A stretch of DNA of 64,000 nucleotides from Heracleum sosnowskyi (GCA_030848705.1 CM061238.1:55343133-55407132), one strand, 5' to 3'; shown: positions 42,774 to 56,227, counted from the stretch's first letter. Program-made: numbers and translations. The notes: a model not told the origin generated them from the letters alone.

Positions 42774-45700
42774 TCATCTTAGTCTTCTTTGTGGCATAGT
42801 CTTCTTCCCTCTCTTAGAGTTGTTTTCCTCAATTTGGACCTGTAGCCTTCTGTAAAAGATCTTCTCTTCCTCATCTTGATCACCAAGCATGGATTGCATA
42901 ACCTTTAGAGTTTGATTAGATGCTTTATCCAGTTGGTCTTCCATCCTGAAGAATCTTCTGCAGTTGTCCTTGTCCTTAAATTCCATCATCCAGTAAGGTT
43001 GAAGATGGATCTTCTTTCCTGTTGAGGGCACTCTGAGAATTCTGGGAAGAGCCTCAGGTTTGTTCCAGCTAGCCTTTATTTGACATATTTTGGAGACCAC
43101 CTCAGACTTGGCTGTTTTGGTGAAGCCAAAGTCCTTCTTCAAGCATCTAAACACTATGAGTAGTGTTTGGTAGTCTTCTCCTAAAATCCTGTAGAGAGGC
43201 CACACTTGCTCTCTACCACCCTTGAATGTGAAAACTAATCTTTCAGGCAACTTTTGAGAAGCTGCAATGCCCCTTACTTCCACCAGGTTGTCTAAATCAA
43301 GATGTAAGCTAGAGTCTTCCCTGATGTCAGCAATGTACATGCAGTCCTCTGGATTTGCAGGGGGTTTCTGAGGTTGTGGCTTTCTCACAAATATTGGCTT
43401 TGCCTGGACAGCCCTTTTCTTTGACTTTGTTGGCTGATCCTTTTCAAATAGGAACCTTGGAAAATAGGCTTCATCAAATTCAATAGGCTCCTCTTTTGGC
43501 ATGATTAGTTGATCATGAAAGTTGACAGGATGTGCAGGATCACATGCCAATTTTCCTTCATGAGATTGATCAACAGGAATTTGATGTGCACTTGTTGTGG
43601 AAGAGGCTTGAGCAGTGTCCTGAGAATCCTCTTTGTCAAAGTCCAGATTCCTTTTAGCTCTAGCCTTTGGTTGCCTTGTGCTCTTCTTTGCACTCCTTTC
43701 CTCTCTTGCTTTTTCTTCCAGCTGTCTTTCTTCTTCATCAAGAGATTGAGCAACTGCAAGTGCTTGCATTGCTGCTCTTTCTGAATCTTCAGCTTTAGCT
43801 TCAGCAAAGTTTGGGTGACCAGCCCAAACACAAATTTCTTGCTCATTCCTATAGACAATTGCCCTTTGCTTCCTTATCTCAGGATCATTGCTTTTCTTGC
43901 TCTTTGTGATAAGTAGACCAAGAAGCTTGAGCTCATCTGGATAAGGTGTAGGATAGAGAATACTTGCTATATTTTTGCCTTTTAGTTTAGCAGGGGACTT
44001 GGGAGATAATCTTCTTTGGAGTGTAGCTTGTACCACATCCCTAATGCATGAAGTTTGTCCTTTTTCCTTCCTTGGACCTTGAGTGACTCCATGTAGAAGG
44101 GGCTCTACCTGATAGAAAGAATTGGTTTGTGGCTCCCATTCCGTTGACACTAGAACCATGGCATTCGTTGATGGTTGATCCGTTGATGGAGGTATTGAAG
44201 TAGCTTGAACCGTTGATGCCTTTGCAGTGTCAGCTAACTTCTTTACTCTTGCTTCTATATTTGACCAGTGATCCTTAATCTGTTCTGCAAGTTTCATCCT
44301 CATAGAGGCTTCCTGGATCAGGTCAATACCATCATTTTTCTTCTTTCCAAACTCCCACATTGCTAATGGCTCTTCTGGCAAGGAGATGGCTGGGACCAAA
44401 ACCTTTGTGATTTGTATATCAAGCTCCTTAGTTTTCTCCCCCTTTTTGTTATCATCAAGTGAGATGATAGGGATTCCTTGAGCTGCCAGAAGCTGGGTGA
44501 GTAGCTGAGTTTGCTTCTCCTGTTCCTTCTGCATGTGAGAAAGTGTAGCCTCAACTTTGTCCACTCTAGAGGAGAGAGCTTTCAAAGATGAGGACACTTC
44601 AGGTTCCTTGGTGAAAAACCTTGACATCTTGGAGACAGTGTGAAGATGAAGCTTTTCATCTAGCCTCCTGTCAGTAGCATCCCTAAGGTTGCTAATTGAA
44701 TCCTTGATTTCTGTAGCCTCAATCCTTGTCTGCAACATTTGTAGCCTTTGAATTTCCAGAGAATCCATTATGGCCTTGTAGAATTTCTTGTCCCTTGCAG
44801 TTGCTGACTCATGAGCTAGATATGCCTCATTGTACTGCCTTGTGATAGCAGCATCCAAGTTGGATCTACCATGCATATCTTGAGAAAGCCAGTTTGGTGT
44901 AGGAAGCACCACAGAAGTCCCAGTCTGTGTAGTAGTGGCCACCTGTAGATTGTCACCAAAGCTGTCCTCATCATCAGAAAAATTGAAGTCTCCACTTGCT
45001 GCAGCTGCTGGAGATAGATTGGTCAGGGCATCCTTTGCTCTTTGCATCGATGCAGTAGTATGAATTAAATTGAGTGACCTTTCTGCCTCCACATTGCCCT
45101 GTTGAGCCATAATTTGATAGGCTGACACAGGATGAGTAAAGGTCTCAGGATCCAGGGAAATACTATCCAGAGTTTGTTGATAATGCTCTTGGAAGGTAAG
45201 TTCCCTTTCTCCCTCACTGACCCCCATTAACTCACTAGCAATGACTGCTTCCTCCCTTATCACTCCTGTAGTCCCTTCTCTCTCTCCACTCTTTTCTTGC
45301 ATCATGGCTCCCCATGGCTCACACCTCTCACACCCTCACCTTCACCTACTAATGTGGTACTCTCAATCTCTCCTTTTGCCTGGCTGGAAGAAATTGCCAG
45401 CCTCTCACTCTCAGACTCTCCTTTTGCCTGGCTGCAAGCCAGCCTCTCAATTTCACTCCCTCTCAAACCTAAAAGTGTCTCAACTACCACCAGGTCATCT
45501 ACACTAGTTGTGGAAACAACTGGATTTTCAATAAGGGGTGTAGATTGACCTATCAACGGAATGGTAGTTTGAACTGTCAACGGTATGGATACCGTTGATG
45601 GAGAAACACTTGTCAACGAAAGAAGCTGTTTCGTTGATGAAGTCAATAAGGCACTTTGAGAAAGTGAAATTACAGTAGAATCTGTGGTGATTGATTTTAG

Positions 45701-47263
45701 AGATTGGTCCACAGATCCTCTTGCAACTTCAGAAAAAATTGGTTGATGGCCCAACAAATCACTTAACAAGTGATGGCCACCAGCATCAGAGTGGGGCTTC
45801 TCCAAGATTAGAGTTGGAGAATCAGGAATAGATGAATGGATCATGTCCACATCTAGAGATAGAGTTGGTGAATTTGATGGAGATAGTTCAAGGTTGATGT
45901 TTAGAGAATTGGACTGTAACCCCAGAGTAATGATAGGGGTTACATCAAACTGAATTTGTGAAACTGGAAGTGTAGCTTCCAGAGTGTGTGCACCCTGTGA
46001 ACCCTTGGATTTTTGTTTCACCCTCCTTTGGTATTGGGAAAAAGTAGACTGTGGGCTTGAAGTGTCCCTTACCCTCTTAGAGTGTGCTCTTGGAGGAGAG
46101 CTTGTTTCAATAATTACATCCTTTTGGGAGGATGCAATTAGACTTGTGCTTAAATCCATATTACTCATTGTGCCTTGTTGGGAAGACACAATGGGGCTTG
46201 GCTGGATCTCACTCATCTTTCCTTCCTTATCCTTAGGGTTTCTTTTATGTTCACCCCTTCCCTCACCTCTCACATCACCTACAACACTCCCCTTAGGTTG
46301 TGTAGTGGATTTTACAACAGGTGCCTTTGGGGAAGCACCTGAGGTTGGCTTGGAGGATTTCTTTGATTTTGGTTTTGTTGTTGGGGCAGGAGCCTGTTGG
46401 GTCACAGCTACAGACTCCACAGCAATAGGACTGGGTGATACAGTTGAAGTAACAATTATACTAGAAGGGATAGCAGTAGTTACCTCAATTATTGGCAGAT
46501 ACACCACTGGAACCTCACCATTGTGGTTCAGCCTCAGTATGTCTGTCAATACTCTCTTCTCTTGCACAAAACACTCAAACTTGGAAACAGGGTTAGAGAT
46601 AACTAATGGTGTTGGACTAACATGATTAGCCAACATCATCAGAAACCTAGCATAATAGAGATTCTTTTTCCTATTAGCCTTATCACCCAACTTAGCACCA
46701 ATTTCATACATAAGTTGGGTGCTAAAGTTGTAATATCTATCAGTTAGGAGCATGGTAAATAGAATTAACATAGAATTGGTCAATGCATCAAAATTGCTAA
46801 TCTTACCAGAAAATACCTTGATAAATGCATCAGCTAAATAACTATATTCTCTAACCAATCCTTTCCTAATTATTCTACCCAGATTATCAGTAGGCAAAGA
46901 GTAGTTTATGGAGTTTAGCAAGTTAACCATTTCAGTATTTGTAGGCAAAGCATTACAGTTATTTTCAGGAATATGTAAACATGCTTGCAATACATCAGAA
47001 TTAACTATGTACTCTTTACCTTGGATGGTGAATTGGAGTGTGCAGTTTGTTCCACTATACTCACACGAGGTCCAAATCTCCTCGATTATCTCATTGTAGA
47101 GAGGAATTGAGTGAAACATTGCATAGCTCAATTTGCAGTTCTTCATGAAGTCCATCATCTTGAAAAAGATACTGTTTGGACCCTCCTTGACAACAAATGG
47201 AATTGAGTTGTTCTTTTCATAAATGAACCCTCCTGCTGACATAAGCTTGACTATGGGTGCCAT
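42774..47263 (-). pseudogene. Element C ORF3 with one frameshift
   Basis: About 1,496 codons, collinear with ORF3 of A. The first 653 codons run from 47263 (MAPIVKLMSAGGFIYEKNN) to a TGA at 45302. One base (a C of CCC in A) is missing near 45306. The frame then continues from 45305 (MMQEKSGEREGT) for 843 codons to 42774. The order is N-terminal domain (1-240), Ser/Thr/Pro linker, coiled-coil-like segments (LEIQRLQMLQTRIEATEIKD and VDKVEATLSHMQKEQEKQT), basic cluster (KSTRQPKARAKRN) and C-terminal domain from LVEVRGIAASQKLPERLVF. No signal peptide or membrane helix is seen, which argues against an envelope role. Apart from the single deletion it is intact. Function unknown. Confidence 0.85.
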
Positions 47264-47802
47264 TGTTGTGTGAAGAAAAGCTTCGAACTAAATTGCTTGT
47301 TAGAGAGAAGAAGAGAGAAAAGCCTTTGGAATTTTTGAGAACAGGTAAAAAGAAAATAAAGAAAATAGAATTTCTTAAATACTCCCCCAAAAATTCTCAG
47401 GAAAAGAGTCCAATAATAAATGTAAATTACTGGATTGGCTTAAAAATATAACCGTTACTTTTAAAGAATTACCATGATTTATACTTACCGGGGTGTATGC
47501 ATAGATCGTGGTAACGGACGTGTCAAATTTCAACGGTTCAGATTAATTGCGCTAAATCAACGAATCAGGATTGGGCGGTTAAAGTCCCGTCTTATTTCGT
47601 TGATAAAGCTGCGTTTCGTTGATATAAAAGAGCTATCAATGAAACACCCAGAAAAATGCTAAGACTGTCAACGAAATGGTTCGTTTCATTGACATAGTAA
47701 TTTTGACTTAGGCAAAATTTCACTTTTTCCTGAGAAAATTAATTCACAGAAAAACATAGCAAGTTTCTGGCTGCATTTTAACTTCCAAAAATCTCAAAAT
47801 AA
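47264..47802 (-). other. Element C pol-ORF3 spacer with motif copies
   Basis: No ORF. It holds about five TCAACG/CGTTGA motifs (47560-47700) and the tract ACTCCCCCAAAAA at about 47382, as in A. Confidence 0.7.
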
Positions 47803-50800
47803 TTAAGAGAAATTTAACATACCTAGCTCACTTACTAATCTTGAGAATGTGGATTCATCAAGTGGCTTGGTAAAGATGTCTGCAAGTTGTTGTTCACTTG
47901 GAACAAAATGTAACTCCACAGTACCATTCATAACATGTTCTCTAATGAAATGGTACTTGATGTCAATGTGCTTGGTCCTTGAATGTTGCACTGGATTTTC
48001 AATAATGGCAATGGCACTAGTGTTGTCACAGAAAATAGGAATTTTCTCAACTCTTATTCCATAATCAAGTAGTTGATTTTTCATCCATAAAATCTGTGCA
48101 CAACAACTTCCAGCTGCAATATACTCAGCCTCAGTTGTGGAGGTAGAAACTGAGTTTTGTTTCTTGCTGAACCATGAGACAAGGTTGTTTCCTAAGAATT
48201 GACAGGTGCCTGTTGTGCTTTTCCTGTCAATTTTACATCCTGCAAAATCTGCATCTGAATAACCAATTAGTTCAAAGCCAGATTCTCTAGGATACCAAAT
48301 GCCAAGGTTTGGTGTTCCTTTGAGATATCTGAAAATTCTTTTAATAACAACTAAATGGGATTCCCTAGGATCAGCTTGAAATCTAGCACATAGACATGTA
48401 GCAAACATAATATCAGGTCTACTAGCTGTTAAATACAAAAGTGAGCCTACCATGCCTCTGTAACCTGAAATGTCCACAGATTTTTCCTTAGTATTCAATT
48501 CAAGTTTGGTGGCAGTAGGCATGGGAGTTTTGGCAGGAGAGCATTCCATTAAGTTAAACTTCTTTAATAAATCATGAATATATTTTGTTTGACTAATGAA
48601 AATGCCTTCATTAACTTGCTTCACTTGAAGACCAAGAAAGTAAGTTAATTCTCCCATCATGCTCATTTCATATTTACTTTGCATAAGCTTGGCAAACTTT
48701 TGACAAAGTTTCACATCTGTAGACCCAAAGATTATGTCATCTACATAAATTTGAACAAGTATAGTAGAGCCATTCACAACCCTGTGAAAAAGAGTTTTAT
48801 CTACAGTACCTCTAGTGAAGTGATTCTCAAGGAGGAACTGTGAAAGTGTGTCATACCAGGCTCTAGGTGCTTGTTTCAAACCATAGAGTGCTTTGAGGAG
48901 GAAATATACATATTCTGGAAAGTCATCATCTTCAAAACCAGGAGGTTGACTTACATACACCTCCTCTTCCAATTCCCCATTCAGAAAAGCACTCTTCACA
49001 TCCATTTGATAGACTTTGAAATTGGCATGGGCTGCATAGGCTAGAAAAATCCTTATTGCTTCTAGTCTTGCAACAGGAGCAAAGGTTTCATCAAAATCAA
49101 TTCCTTCTTCCTGTGAATAGCCTTTTGCAACCAATCTAGCTTTGTTCCTTGTGACTATGCCATTTTCATCCATCTTGTTTCTGAACACCCATTTTGTGCC
49201 TATGACACTCCTGTCCTTAGGCTTGGGCACCAGCTTCCAAACATTGTTCCTTTCAAATTGGTTTAGCTCCTCTTGCACAGCCAAAACCCAATCTGGATCT
49301 AGAAGTGCATCCTCAACTTTCTTTGGCTCATCTTGAGACAGAAAGCTACTATATAGACATTATTCTTGAGTTGCTCTTCTAGTTTGGACTTTTGAAGACA
49401 CATCACCTATAATAAGTTCAAAGGGATGATCTTTAGTCCATTTCCTTGAGGGAGGTAGATTTGCTCTTGAAAAGGTAGCTTCATGATCATGATTGCCTTG
49501 ATTGGATATTTGTCCTTGAGAAACTCCCCCTGAGTTTGTTGTCCCTAAATGATCACTTCTAGAAGCATTTCTATGACTGTCAACGGTATTACCATTTTGG
49601 CTGTCAACGAAACGCTCATTTTGACTGTCAACGAATCCACCATCATGACTGTCAACGAAATGACCATTTGGTCTGCTAGCAGCTATTCTTTTCAATCTTA
49701 ATGCAGCAATTTCATCTTCACTGCTGCTTTCATCTGTGCTAGATACAACAACTTTAGGCTGTTTCTCAGTAGCCTTAACATGATTCACTTGATCTCCTTC
49801 CTCATTTTCAAAAGAAAGACTTTCATGGAAACCTTCATCACAGAGACCTTGAATTTTGAGATCATCAAAAACAACATGTACAGATTCCATAACAATGTTG
49901 GTTCTGAGATTATAGACTCTGTAGGCTTTCCCTGCTGCATATCCCACAAATATTGCTTCATCTGCCTTTGCTTCAAATTTCCCCAAATGCTCAGCTTGAT
50001 TTCTCAGAACAAAGCACTTGCATCCAAAGACATGAAGAAAATCCAATAGTGGCTTCTTTCTTTTGAGTAGCTGATAAGGGGTCATTCCTTTGGCCTGATT
50101 AATCAAAGAAATATTTTGAGTGAAGCAAGCTGTATTAACTGCCTCAGCCCAAAAATAAGTTGGTAACTTTGATTCATCTAGCATTGTCCTTGCATCTTCA
50201 ATAAGTGTTCTGTTTTTCCTTTCAACTACACCATTTTGCTGTGGTGTCCTTGCTGCTGAAAACTCATGCAAAATACCATTTTCTTCACAGAACACCTTCA
50301 TGCTTGAATTCTTGAATTCTGTCCCATTGTCACTCCTAATCCTTCTTACTTTCAAGTCAGGATGATTGTTTACCATCTTGATGTGATTGATAATGATTTC
50401 ACTTGCCTCATCTTTGGAGAGCAAAAAGAAAGTCCCTGTAAATCTAGAAAAATCATCAACAATCACAAGACAATATTTCTTCTTTGAAATAGACATGACA
50501 TTTACAGGGCCAAACAAATCCATATGAAGCAACTCAAGCTGATGGACAATTGATGACTCTGTCTTGCTTTTGAATGATGCCTTCTTTTGTTTCCCTTTTT
50601 GACAGGCATCACACAAACCATCCTTGGAAAACTCCACCTGTGGAATTCCTCTTGCAAGATCCTTCCTCACCAAATCATTCATAACTTTAAAATTCAGATG
50701 AGATAATTTCTTGTGCCATAGCCAACTTTCATCTTTGCTTGCCTTGCTGAAAAGACAAGTGATGGTTTCTGGACTTGTGCTACTAAAGTCAGCAATGTAC

Positions 50801-51174
50801 ACATTCCCTCTTCTGAATCCAGTCATTACCACATTGTTGTTTCCTCCTTTAGAAACAACACAGGCTTCTTTAGAAAAAGTAACTAAAAATCCTTTGTCAC
50901 AAAGTTGGCTGATACTAAGCAAATTGTGCTGAAGACCATCCACCAATGCAACCTCATCTATGATGACATTCTCTTTTGAAATCAAGCCATATCCCTTAGT
51001 GTAGCCTTTGCTGTCATCTCCAAAAGCAATACAAGGGTCAGCTCTTTCCTGAAACTCTGTGAGCAGGGTAGAATCACCAGTCATGTGTCTTGAACAACCA
51101 CTATCCAAGTACCAAAGATTCCTTTTGTCTCCCTGCACACAATAAAACCAAATCAAGTCGATTTTGGTACCCAA
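47803..51174 (-). pseudogene. Element C pol, one internal stop
   Basis: 51174-49360 gives protease (LDSGCSRHMTGD), the HHCC finger (WHKKLSHLNF, CDACQKG) and the integrase core with HMDLFG, RSDNGTEF and VVERKN. A TAA at 49360-49362 interrupts just after TRRATQE, where A has an open codon. 49284-47803 gives RT (YQMDVKSAFLNG, YVDDIIFGS) and RNase H (SDADFAGCKIDRKST, STTEAEYIAAG). All catalytic residues I can check are kept. Between integrase and RT four VDS-type repeats lie at 49578-49665. Pol starts a few bases before the gag stop and in a different frame, as in A. Confidence 0.9.
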
Positions 51175-53622
51175 GTTTCCTTGGGTCCTGTTTTGTTAGC
51201 CTTTGCTTTTCCTTTTATATCATTTTTCACCTTGGGCTCAGATTGATTTAAATCAATCTTTATCCTTGGTGTTGATTTCTGAGGATTGCTCACATTTTCA
51301 TTCACAACATGCATAGTTGGAGGAACAAACATGTTATTCATATTCCATGGCATTTGTGGCACATTAAACATATTCATGTATGGATTAGACACAAATGGCA
51401 TGCTGGCATATGGATTTTGAAATTGTGCATATGGAGCAAACATGTTAGGCATAACAGGCATTGTAGGCATAGAACTATTCATTGCAGGCTTGGGAATTTT
51501 CACTTTAACAGTCTTCTTAACAGATTTGCAGTTAGTAGATAAATGACTAACACTTCCACAATTGACACATGTCTTTCTAGGAGCATATTTATCAGGTGTG
51601 TAATTGTTGTGTTTGTTAATCCCTACTTTGTCATTCCTGTTATTCTTTTTATTTCCCTTAGCCTCAACTTGAACATTCTATAACTTATCTTTCAATTGCT
51701 TGTTGGACAAGTGACCTACATTAGCTCTCTCAACAGGCTTCTCAACTTTCTTTGATTTACTAGACTCACCTTGAACAAAGTTCTTGGTGACAGGACCATA
51801 CTTATTATTAAGTCTAGTGAGTTCATCTTTTCTTTTTTCTGTCAACGAAACAGCCTGATCGGTTGATGGTTCATCTGTCAACGAAACATTGCATTCCGTT
51901 GACATATCAACCTTCAACAAATGATCATTGTTGTTTGTTGACTCTGTTTCTGATTCTAAGGTTTCACAAACATACCCTAGTTTCTCTTTGTTCTTTTTCC
52001 ATGATTGTTCACAGAAAGATTCCATACCTTGAACATTAATGATGTTGGTAGCAACATTCCTGGCATCTTTCCATTTAGCAATCACACTTTGTTCTATTTC
52101 AAGTTGTGTCTTAAGAATTTCTTCCCTTTGTAACACGTTCTCAAGTTCCTTCTTAGCATCCCTACTAACACATCTCATTTTCTCAAATTCAATGAGCTGT
52201 GCTTCTAACATTGCATTCCTATCACTTAAGAGCAAATTAGTCTCTTTTATTCTTGAATTCTCTTTGGTAAGTGATTTAAGAGTAACACGTAAATTATATA
52301 ATACAGTAGACATTTCATTTACTGCACTATCGCATTCCTCTTTAGAAAGCTCAGAAAGATTAGTAATTGTTACCTGGTTGCTTGAGGAGCTTGCTTCCTG
52401 CTCATGATTGTTAGCCATTAGAGCCAAGTTGACATATTCAACATCATCATCAGAATCTTCACCATTACCAGCCCAATCATACTCCTGAGACATGAAAGCC
52501 TTTTCTTTTTGCTTGAGAAGTTCAAAGTATTTCTTTTTAAAATCAACAGGCTCAAATTTCCTGTTGCCCTTTTCAATATTGGGCTTTCTACAGTCTCTAG
52601 CAAAGTGACCAAGCATTCCACAATTGAAAGATTTAGATTTAGACTTTTCAATCCAGTTACTTTTGTTAGGTTGAAAGTCTCTCCTTGGTGGCCTTGCTTC
52701 TGAGTTTCTCTTGAACTTGAACTTAGAGAATTTTCTTGACAGAAAAGCAATGTGTTCATCAATCTCATCTAAGTCATCCAAGTTGGCTGGTTCTGGTTCT
52801 TCTTCTTCTGTCATCTTGCCTTTACCCATGCTAACATCACTTCTACAACTAGCTCGACTAGTTGTGGCATTTGCAGCTTCTTCATTGTCATCTTCCAGTT
52901 GGTTCACAGATGCAATCAATGCAATAGATCCACCCTTCTTCTGTACCTTTTCAATTTCTTCATCTTGCTCCATTTCCAACATATGTCTTCAAGGTTCCAT
53001 AAAGCCTTTCAAGAGTGTAGTCTTTGTACTCTTGAGTGTTTCTGAGAGAAACAGTCATAGGCTTCCATTCTTTTGGAAGAGCTCTGAGAAATTTAAGGTT
53101 TGAATCCTTGGTTTGATAGATCCTCCCATACAGCTTTAATCCATTCAAAAGCTTCTGAAACCTACTAAACGTGTCATTTAGGGTTTCACCAGCTTTAAAA
53201 TGAAAATGCTCATATTGTTGTATAAGGAGTTGCATTTTATTTTCCCTAACTTGCTCAGTTCCTTCACAGAGAGTTCTAACAGTGTCCTAGACTTCTTTGG
53301 AGGTTGTACAGTTGATGACATTGTCAAACATCTCTTGCTCCAAACCATTAAACAGAATGTTCATGGTTCTCTTATCCTTATGGATTTCTGCAAGATCTTC
53401 AATAGTCCATTCTGAGACAAGTTTTGGAATTTCTACATCAGGAGCATAATCTGGCACTCCAATTCTAGATGCAAACTTCATGGGAACGTGTGGACCTTTC
53501 TCAATGCAGTCTACATATCTCTCATCCATAGACATGAGATGTAAATGCATCTTTACTTTCCAGTGAAAGTAATTGTCCTTATCAAGAACTGGTATCTTTA
53601 CACCTGCATCCTTCTTCACCAT
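51153..53622 (-). pseudogene. Element C gag with stop codons and a frameshift
   Basis: It starts MVKKDAGVKIPVLDKDNYFH at 53622. The lesions are a TAG at 53287-53289 (TGG in A), loss of two bases near 52977 (TYVGNG against TYELEME in A), and a TAG for GAG at 51678. The first zinc knuckle reads SFNCGMLGHFARDC, so its first Cys is Ser. The second, near 51560, appears as CVNCGSVSHLSTNC. This copy still has the ~100 bp that A lost to the CACTA fragment, including three TCAACG-type motifs at 51838-51905. Confidence 0.86.
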
Positions 53623-53667
53623 GGTTACTGTTTTGGTCTTGATCTTTAAACTTCTTGTATGTTAGAA

Positions 53668-53685
53668 GCTTGCTCTGATACCAAT
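53668..53685 (-). other. Element C primer binding site
   Basis: GCTTGCTCTGATACCAAT on the + strand, the reverse complement of the Met-tRNA-type PBS, next to the 5' LTR. Confidence 0.88.
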
Positions 53686-54735
53686 TGTTAATCCCAAATG
53701 ACCTAACAGAATTGTAGAAGGGGGGGGGGGGGGTTGAATACAATTCTTGATATTTCTTAAACTTAAAACAACTTACAAATAAAAACTGAACTTAAAGTAA
53801 ACATCACAAGCACATAAATAATTTCAGTTGGATTGTTTGATGATCCAACTGAAGTGATTTTTATTGCGGAAATAATCTGTGATACAAAATGTACACAGCT
53901 GCTCAGTTACAAGAATGTAGAGAAGAAAAATGCTCTCAAAGATAGCTAATACAATCTATTTGTTTTTCTTCTCTCTTCTTTTATTTTAACTGCTACACTT
54001 GGTTATATATTCCCAAGTTTACAAAGCTATTTTTGGCTACACTAAAGTACACTAAAGGTAACCACCAAAAGTTTGCTTTTCATCCCTTTGTCCAGTGGTC
54101 CTTGGAGATCCTTGCTTTTGTCTTCATGCTTATTATGATCACTCCCAAGAGCCCAATTGGAAACTGGGATGTTTCCTTATTCCCCATGTCCATTTTAATG
54201 GTTTCCAATGCAAAGTACACTTCCACATCACCTTTAGATCTGTTCAGTAACCTGTCACTATCACTTTGTCAACTATTCAGAAAAGCAATAATGATTCGTT
54301 GATAGCAGGGAGATGTGTTTCGTTGATAGCTTTATTCTTCATTTCGTTGATTAGTAAACTTCATTTCGTTGATGAGTAATCTTCATTCCGTTGATGAGTA
54401 ATCTTCATTCCGTTGATGAGTAATCTTCATTCCGTTGACATGTCTTCACTTAGGCAAAATTACAAGGCACAAGATATTTACAATTAACCAACCTATTTTG
54501 CCTATCTATCATTTAGTCAACATGACTTACAAAACCTATCTAATACATACAACAAAATGCATATCAAACTGTGAAGTATTGTACAGTGCAATTGCTACAT
54601 CACTCATTTCGTTGATGAGCTTCCTGTCAACGGAATGCTGCAAAGCATGCCATTTCGTTGACAGCTACAAAATAACTTTACACAAATTCTACTAAGTGTT
54701 TTATGTTTATCATCAAGAACAACATATTCCTAACA
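53686..54735 (-). repeat. Element C 5' LTR (1050 bp)
   Basis: From TGTTAATCCC to ATTCCTAACA. It matches 41549-42587 closely, with an extra 10-bp duplication (ACTAAAGTAC) near 54045 and a run of 14 G near 53720. Motif array at 54294-54440. Confidence 0.95.
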
Positions 54736-54740
54736 ATAGC

Positions 54741-55523
54741 CGTATTCTTGAGAGAGAAGGGACAGAAACAATTTGAGAGGGAGATTGGAAGAAGGAGTGA
54801 AGGGATTCATCCGGATTTCAAAGGAACTTGTAAAGTTGTATTCTTCACGCTTAAACTCTTATGCTCATGGTTTGCGTTCTTAATTTATATTTTGTTTATC
54901 TTATCATGAGTAGCTAATCCCTATCCAAGGGTTGGGTAGTATTTGTTGGCTTATTATGCTTGTTTGATAATATTATGATTTTCTTGTGATTGCTAATTTG
55001 TCATTGAGGGCTTAACACAATTAGAGGAGTCGTGAACCTTTAATTGTATCTATAGGAATTATAACGAATTGGGAGATGAGTTATTATTCTAGTACATGAC
55101 ATGATAGACACAATTTAAGTATTAGATCGGGAGATTGATATGCGAATTGTGAAACTGATAATCCTTGGTTTTTAATAGTCTATAGTTGTGCTTTGTATGA
55201 CCATGGGAGTGGCGTTCAAGGAATAATTGTAGGCACTATAATCTACCTTGGGAGAGGATTTTATAAATATAAGAAGGATTGTTTCTAGAAAACAAGAGAC
55301 ACAAATTAGACATTCATGATAGCCAATTGAAGAACCCTGATTCTTGGATTGTTTTCTCTCACATATATTATATAGGTTTTAATTGTATACTAGTTAATTA
55401 GTAGATAATCACACACCATCAAATTATTCTTCACACTTCTGAATTGTAAGAGACAAAAGACTTGGAATTGGTATTGATATCAGTCCTTCCCTACGAACGA
55501 TACTCTAAAAATACACATCAACA
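54741..55523 (+). repeat. Element D 3' LTR, right piece
   Basis: It continues the D LTR from CGTATTCTTGAGAG to CACATCAACA, followed by the GACAT duplication. Confidence 0.93.
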
Positions 55524-55528
55524 GACAT

Positions 55529-56227
55529 ACCGTGGGTATGGTCCGGAGTTTTGGTGTGACTGATCATCCACCTTAACTCGTTGCGTCACGGTAAAAAATC
55601 CAATTCAGTCTTACAGTTTGACATTGATTATCAGTATTGTTCATATTGCCAGTTAAGTTATTTCTTTCATATGTTGCCATTTTCTTGGCCAGTTGAGTTC
55701 ATTCTCATACATATTGTTATCATTATTGCATTATTATTTGATCTTGTACAGTACTATATACTTGCTGAGCTTCTTTTGCTCACTCTTGTTTATTCTTGTA
55801 ACCCTCCAGTGAAAAGGTAGAGTACCAGTACTTAAGTGCATAGCTATGGAGCGAGATGATTCGAGCTGACGATGGGTAGATGAGTTGATGCAGAGCATTT
55901 GGATCTAGTATGAGGGTATTGTATAAGTTTATTTCCAGTAAATAGTATATTGTATAAGTTAGTTTGGCCTGGTATACTTCACATCGAAGTTATATCAGTG
56001 TTATAGATTTTATGTATAAAAAGATTGTTGTAAAAGAAAGTTTAAGTTTGAGTTAAGTTTATATGAGTTTGGTTTCTTGTTTCTAGAGCTATAACTTAAA
56101 AGATTCTTGGTTTAGTTGGGGTCACAGGTGTTCCATTTGTATTGGTTTTATTTAAGCAGGTTGTTTTAAGTTGAGATTTTCAGGGTGGCGACCCAATCCA
56201 CTGACCCCGGGATTTGGGGGCGTCACA
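55529..56227 (+). repeat. Element F LTR, right part
   Basis: Continues F after element D and ends GGGATTTGGGGGCGTCACA, a typical Tekay-like LTR end. No gene. Confidence 0.65.

Larger units (their letters stand above)
41544..54740 (-). mobile_element. Element C: complete SIRE-like Copia retrotransposon, TSD ATAGC
   Basis: ATAGC at 41544-41548 and 54736-54740 flanks 13,187 bp with both LTRs (1039 and 1050 bp), PBS, gag, pol, ORF3 and PPT, all on the - strand. The LTRs differ at only about ten places by eye plus small indels. It is the same family as A. Coding lesions include a nonsense codon and a frameshift in gag, a GAG-to-TAG stop at the gag tail, a nonsense codon between integrase and RT, and a 1-base deletion in ORF3. 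It is complete in structure but not in coding. Confidence 0.96.
36014..55528 (+). mobile_element. Element D: non-autonomous Gypsy-like LTR element with TSD GACAT
   Basis: GACAT at 36014-36018 and 55524-55528 flanks an element starting TGATAGAGTATATA and ending ATACACATCAACA. The PBS after the 5' LTR (TTGGCGTCGCTGCCGGGGA) resembles the TGGCGCCGTTGCCGGGGA site of Athila/Tat-type Gypsy elements. The interior (37294-41051, 3.76 kb) has one 254-codon ORF of unknown type, GCGCTTCTTGGGAGGCAACCC after it, and a palindrome array, but no protease, RT or integrase. Element C sits in its 3' LTR. The 5' LTR is 1275 bp and the joined 3' LTR about 1280 bp. Confidence 0.9.

Noticed and set aside
45984..46625. 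213-codon + strand ORF opposite ORF3 of C
   Set aside because: Antisense shadow of the Ser/Thr/Pro-rich linker; no independent start or conservation in A.
54703..54909. 68-codon + strand ORF
   Set aside because: It runs across the junction between the C LTR and the D LTR, so it was created by the insertion.
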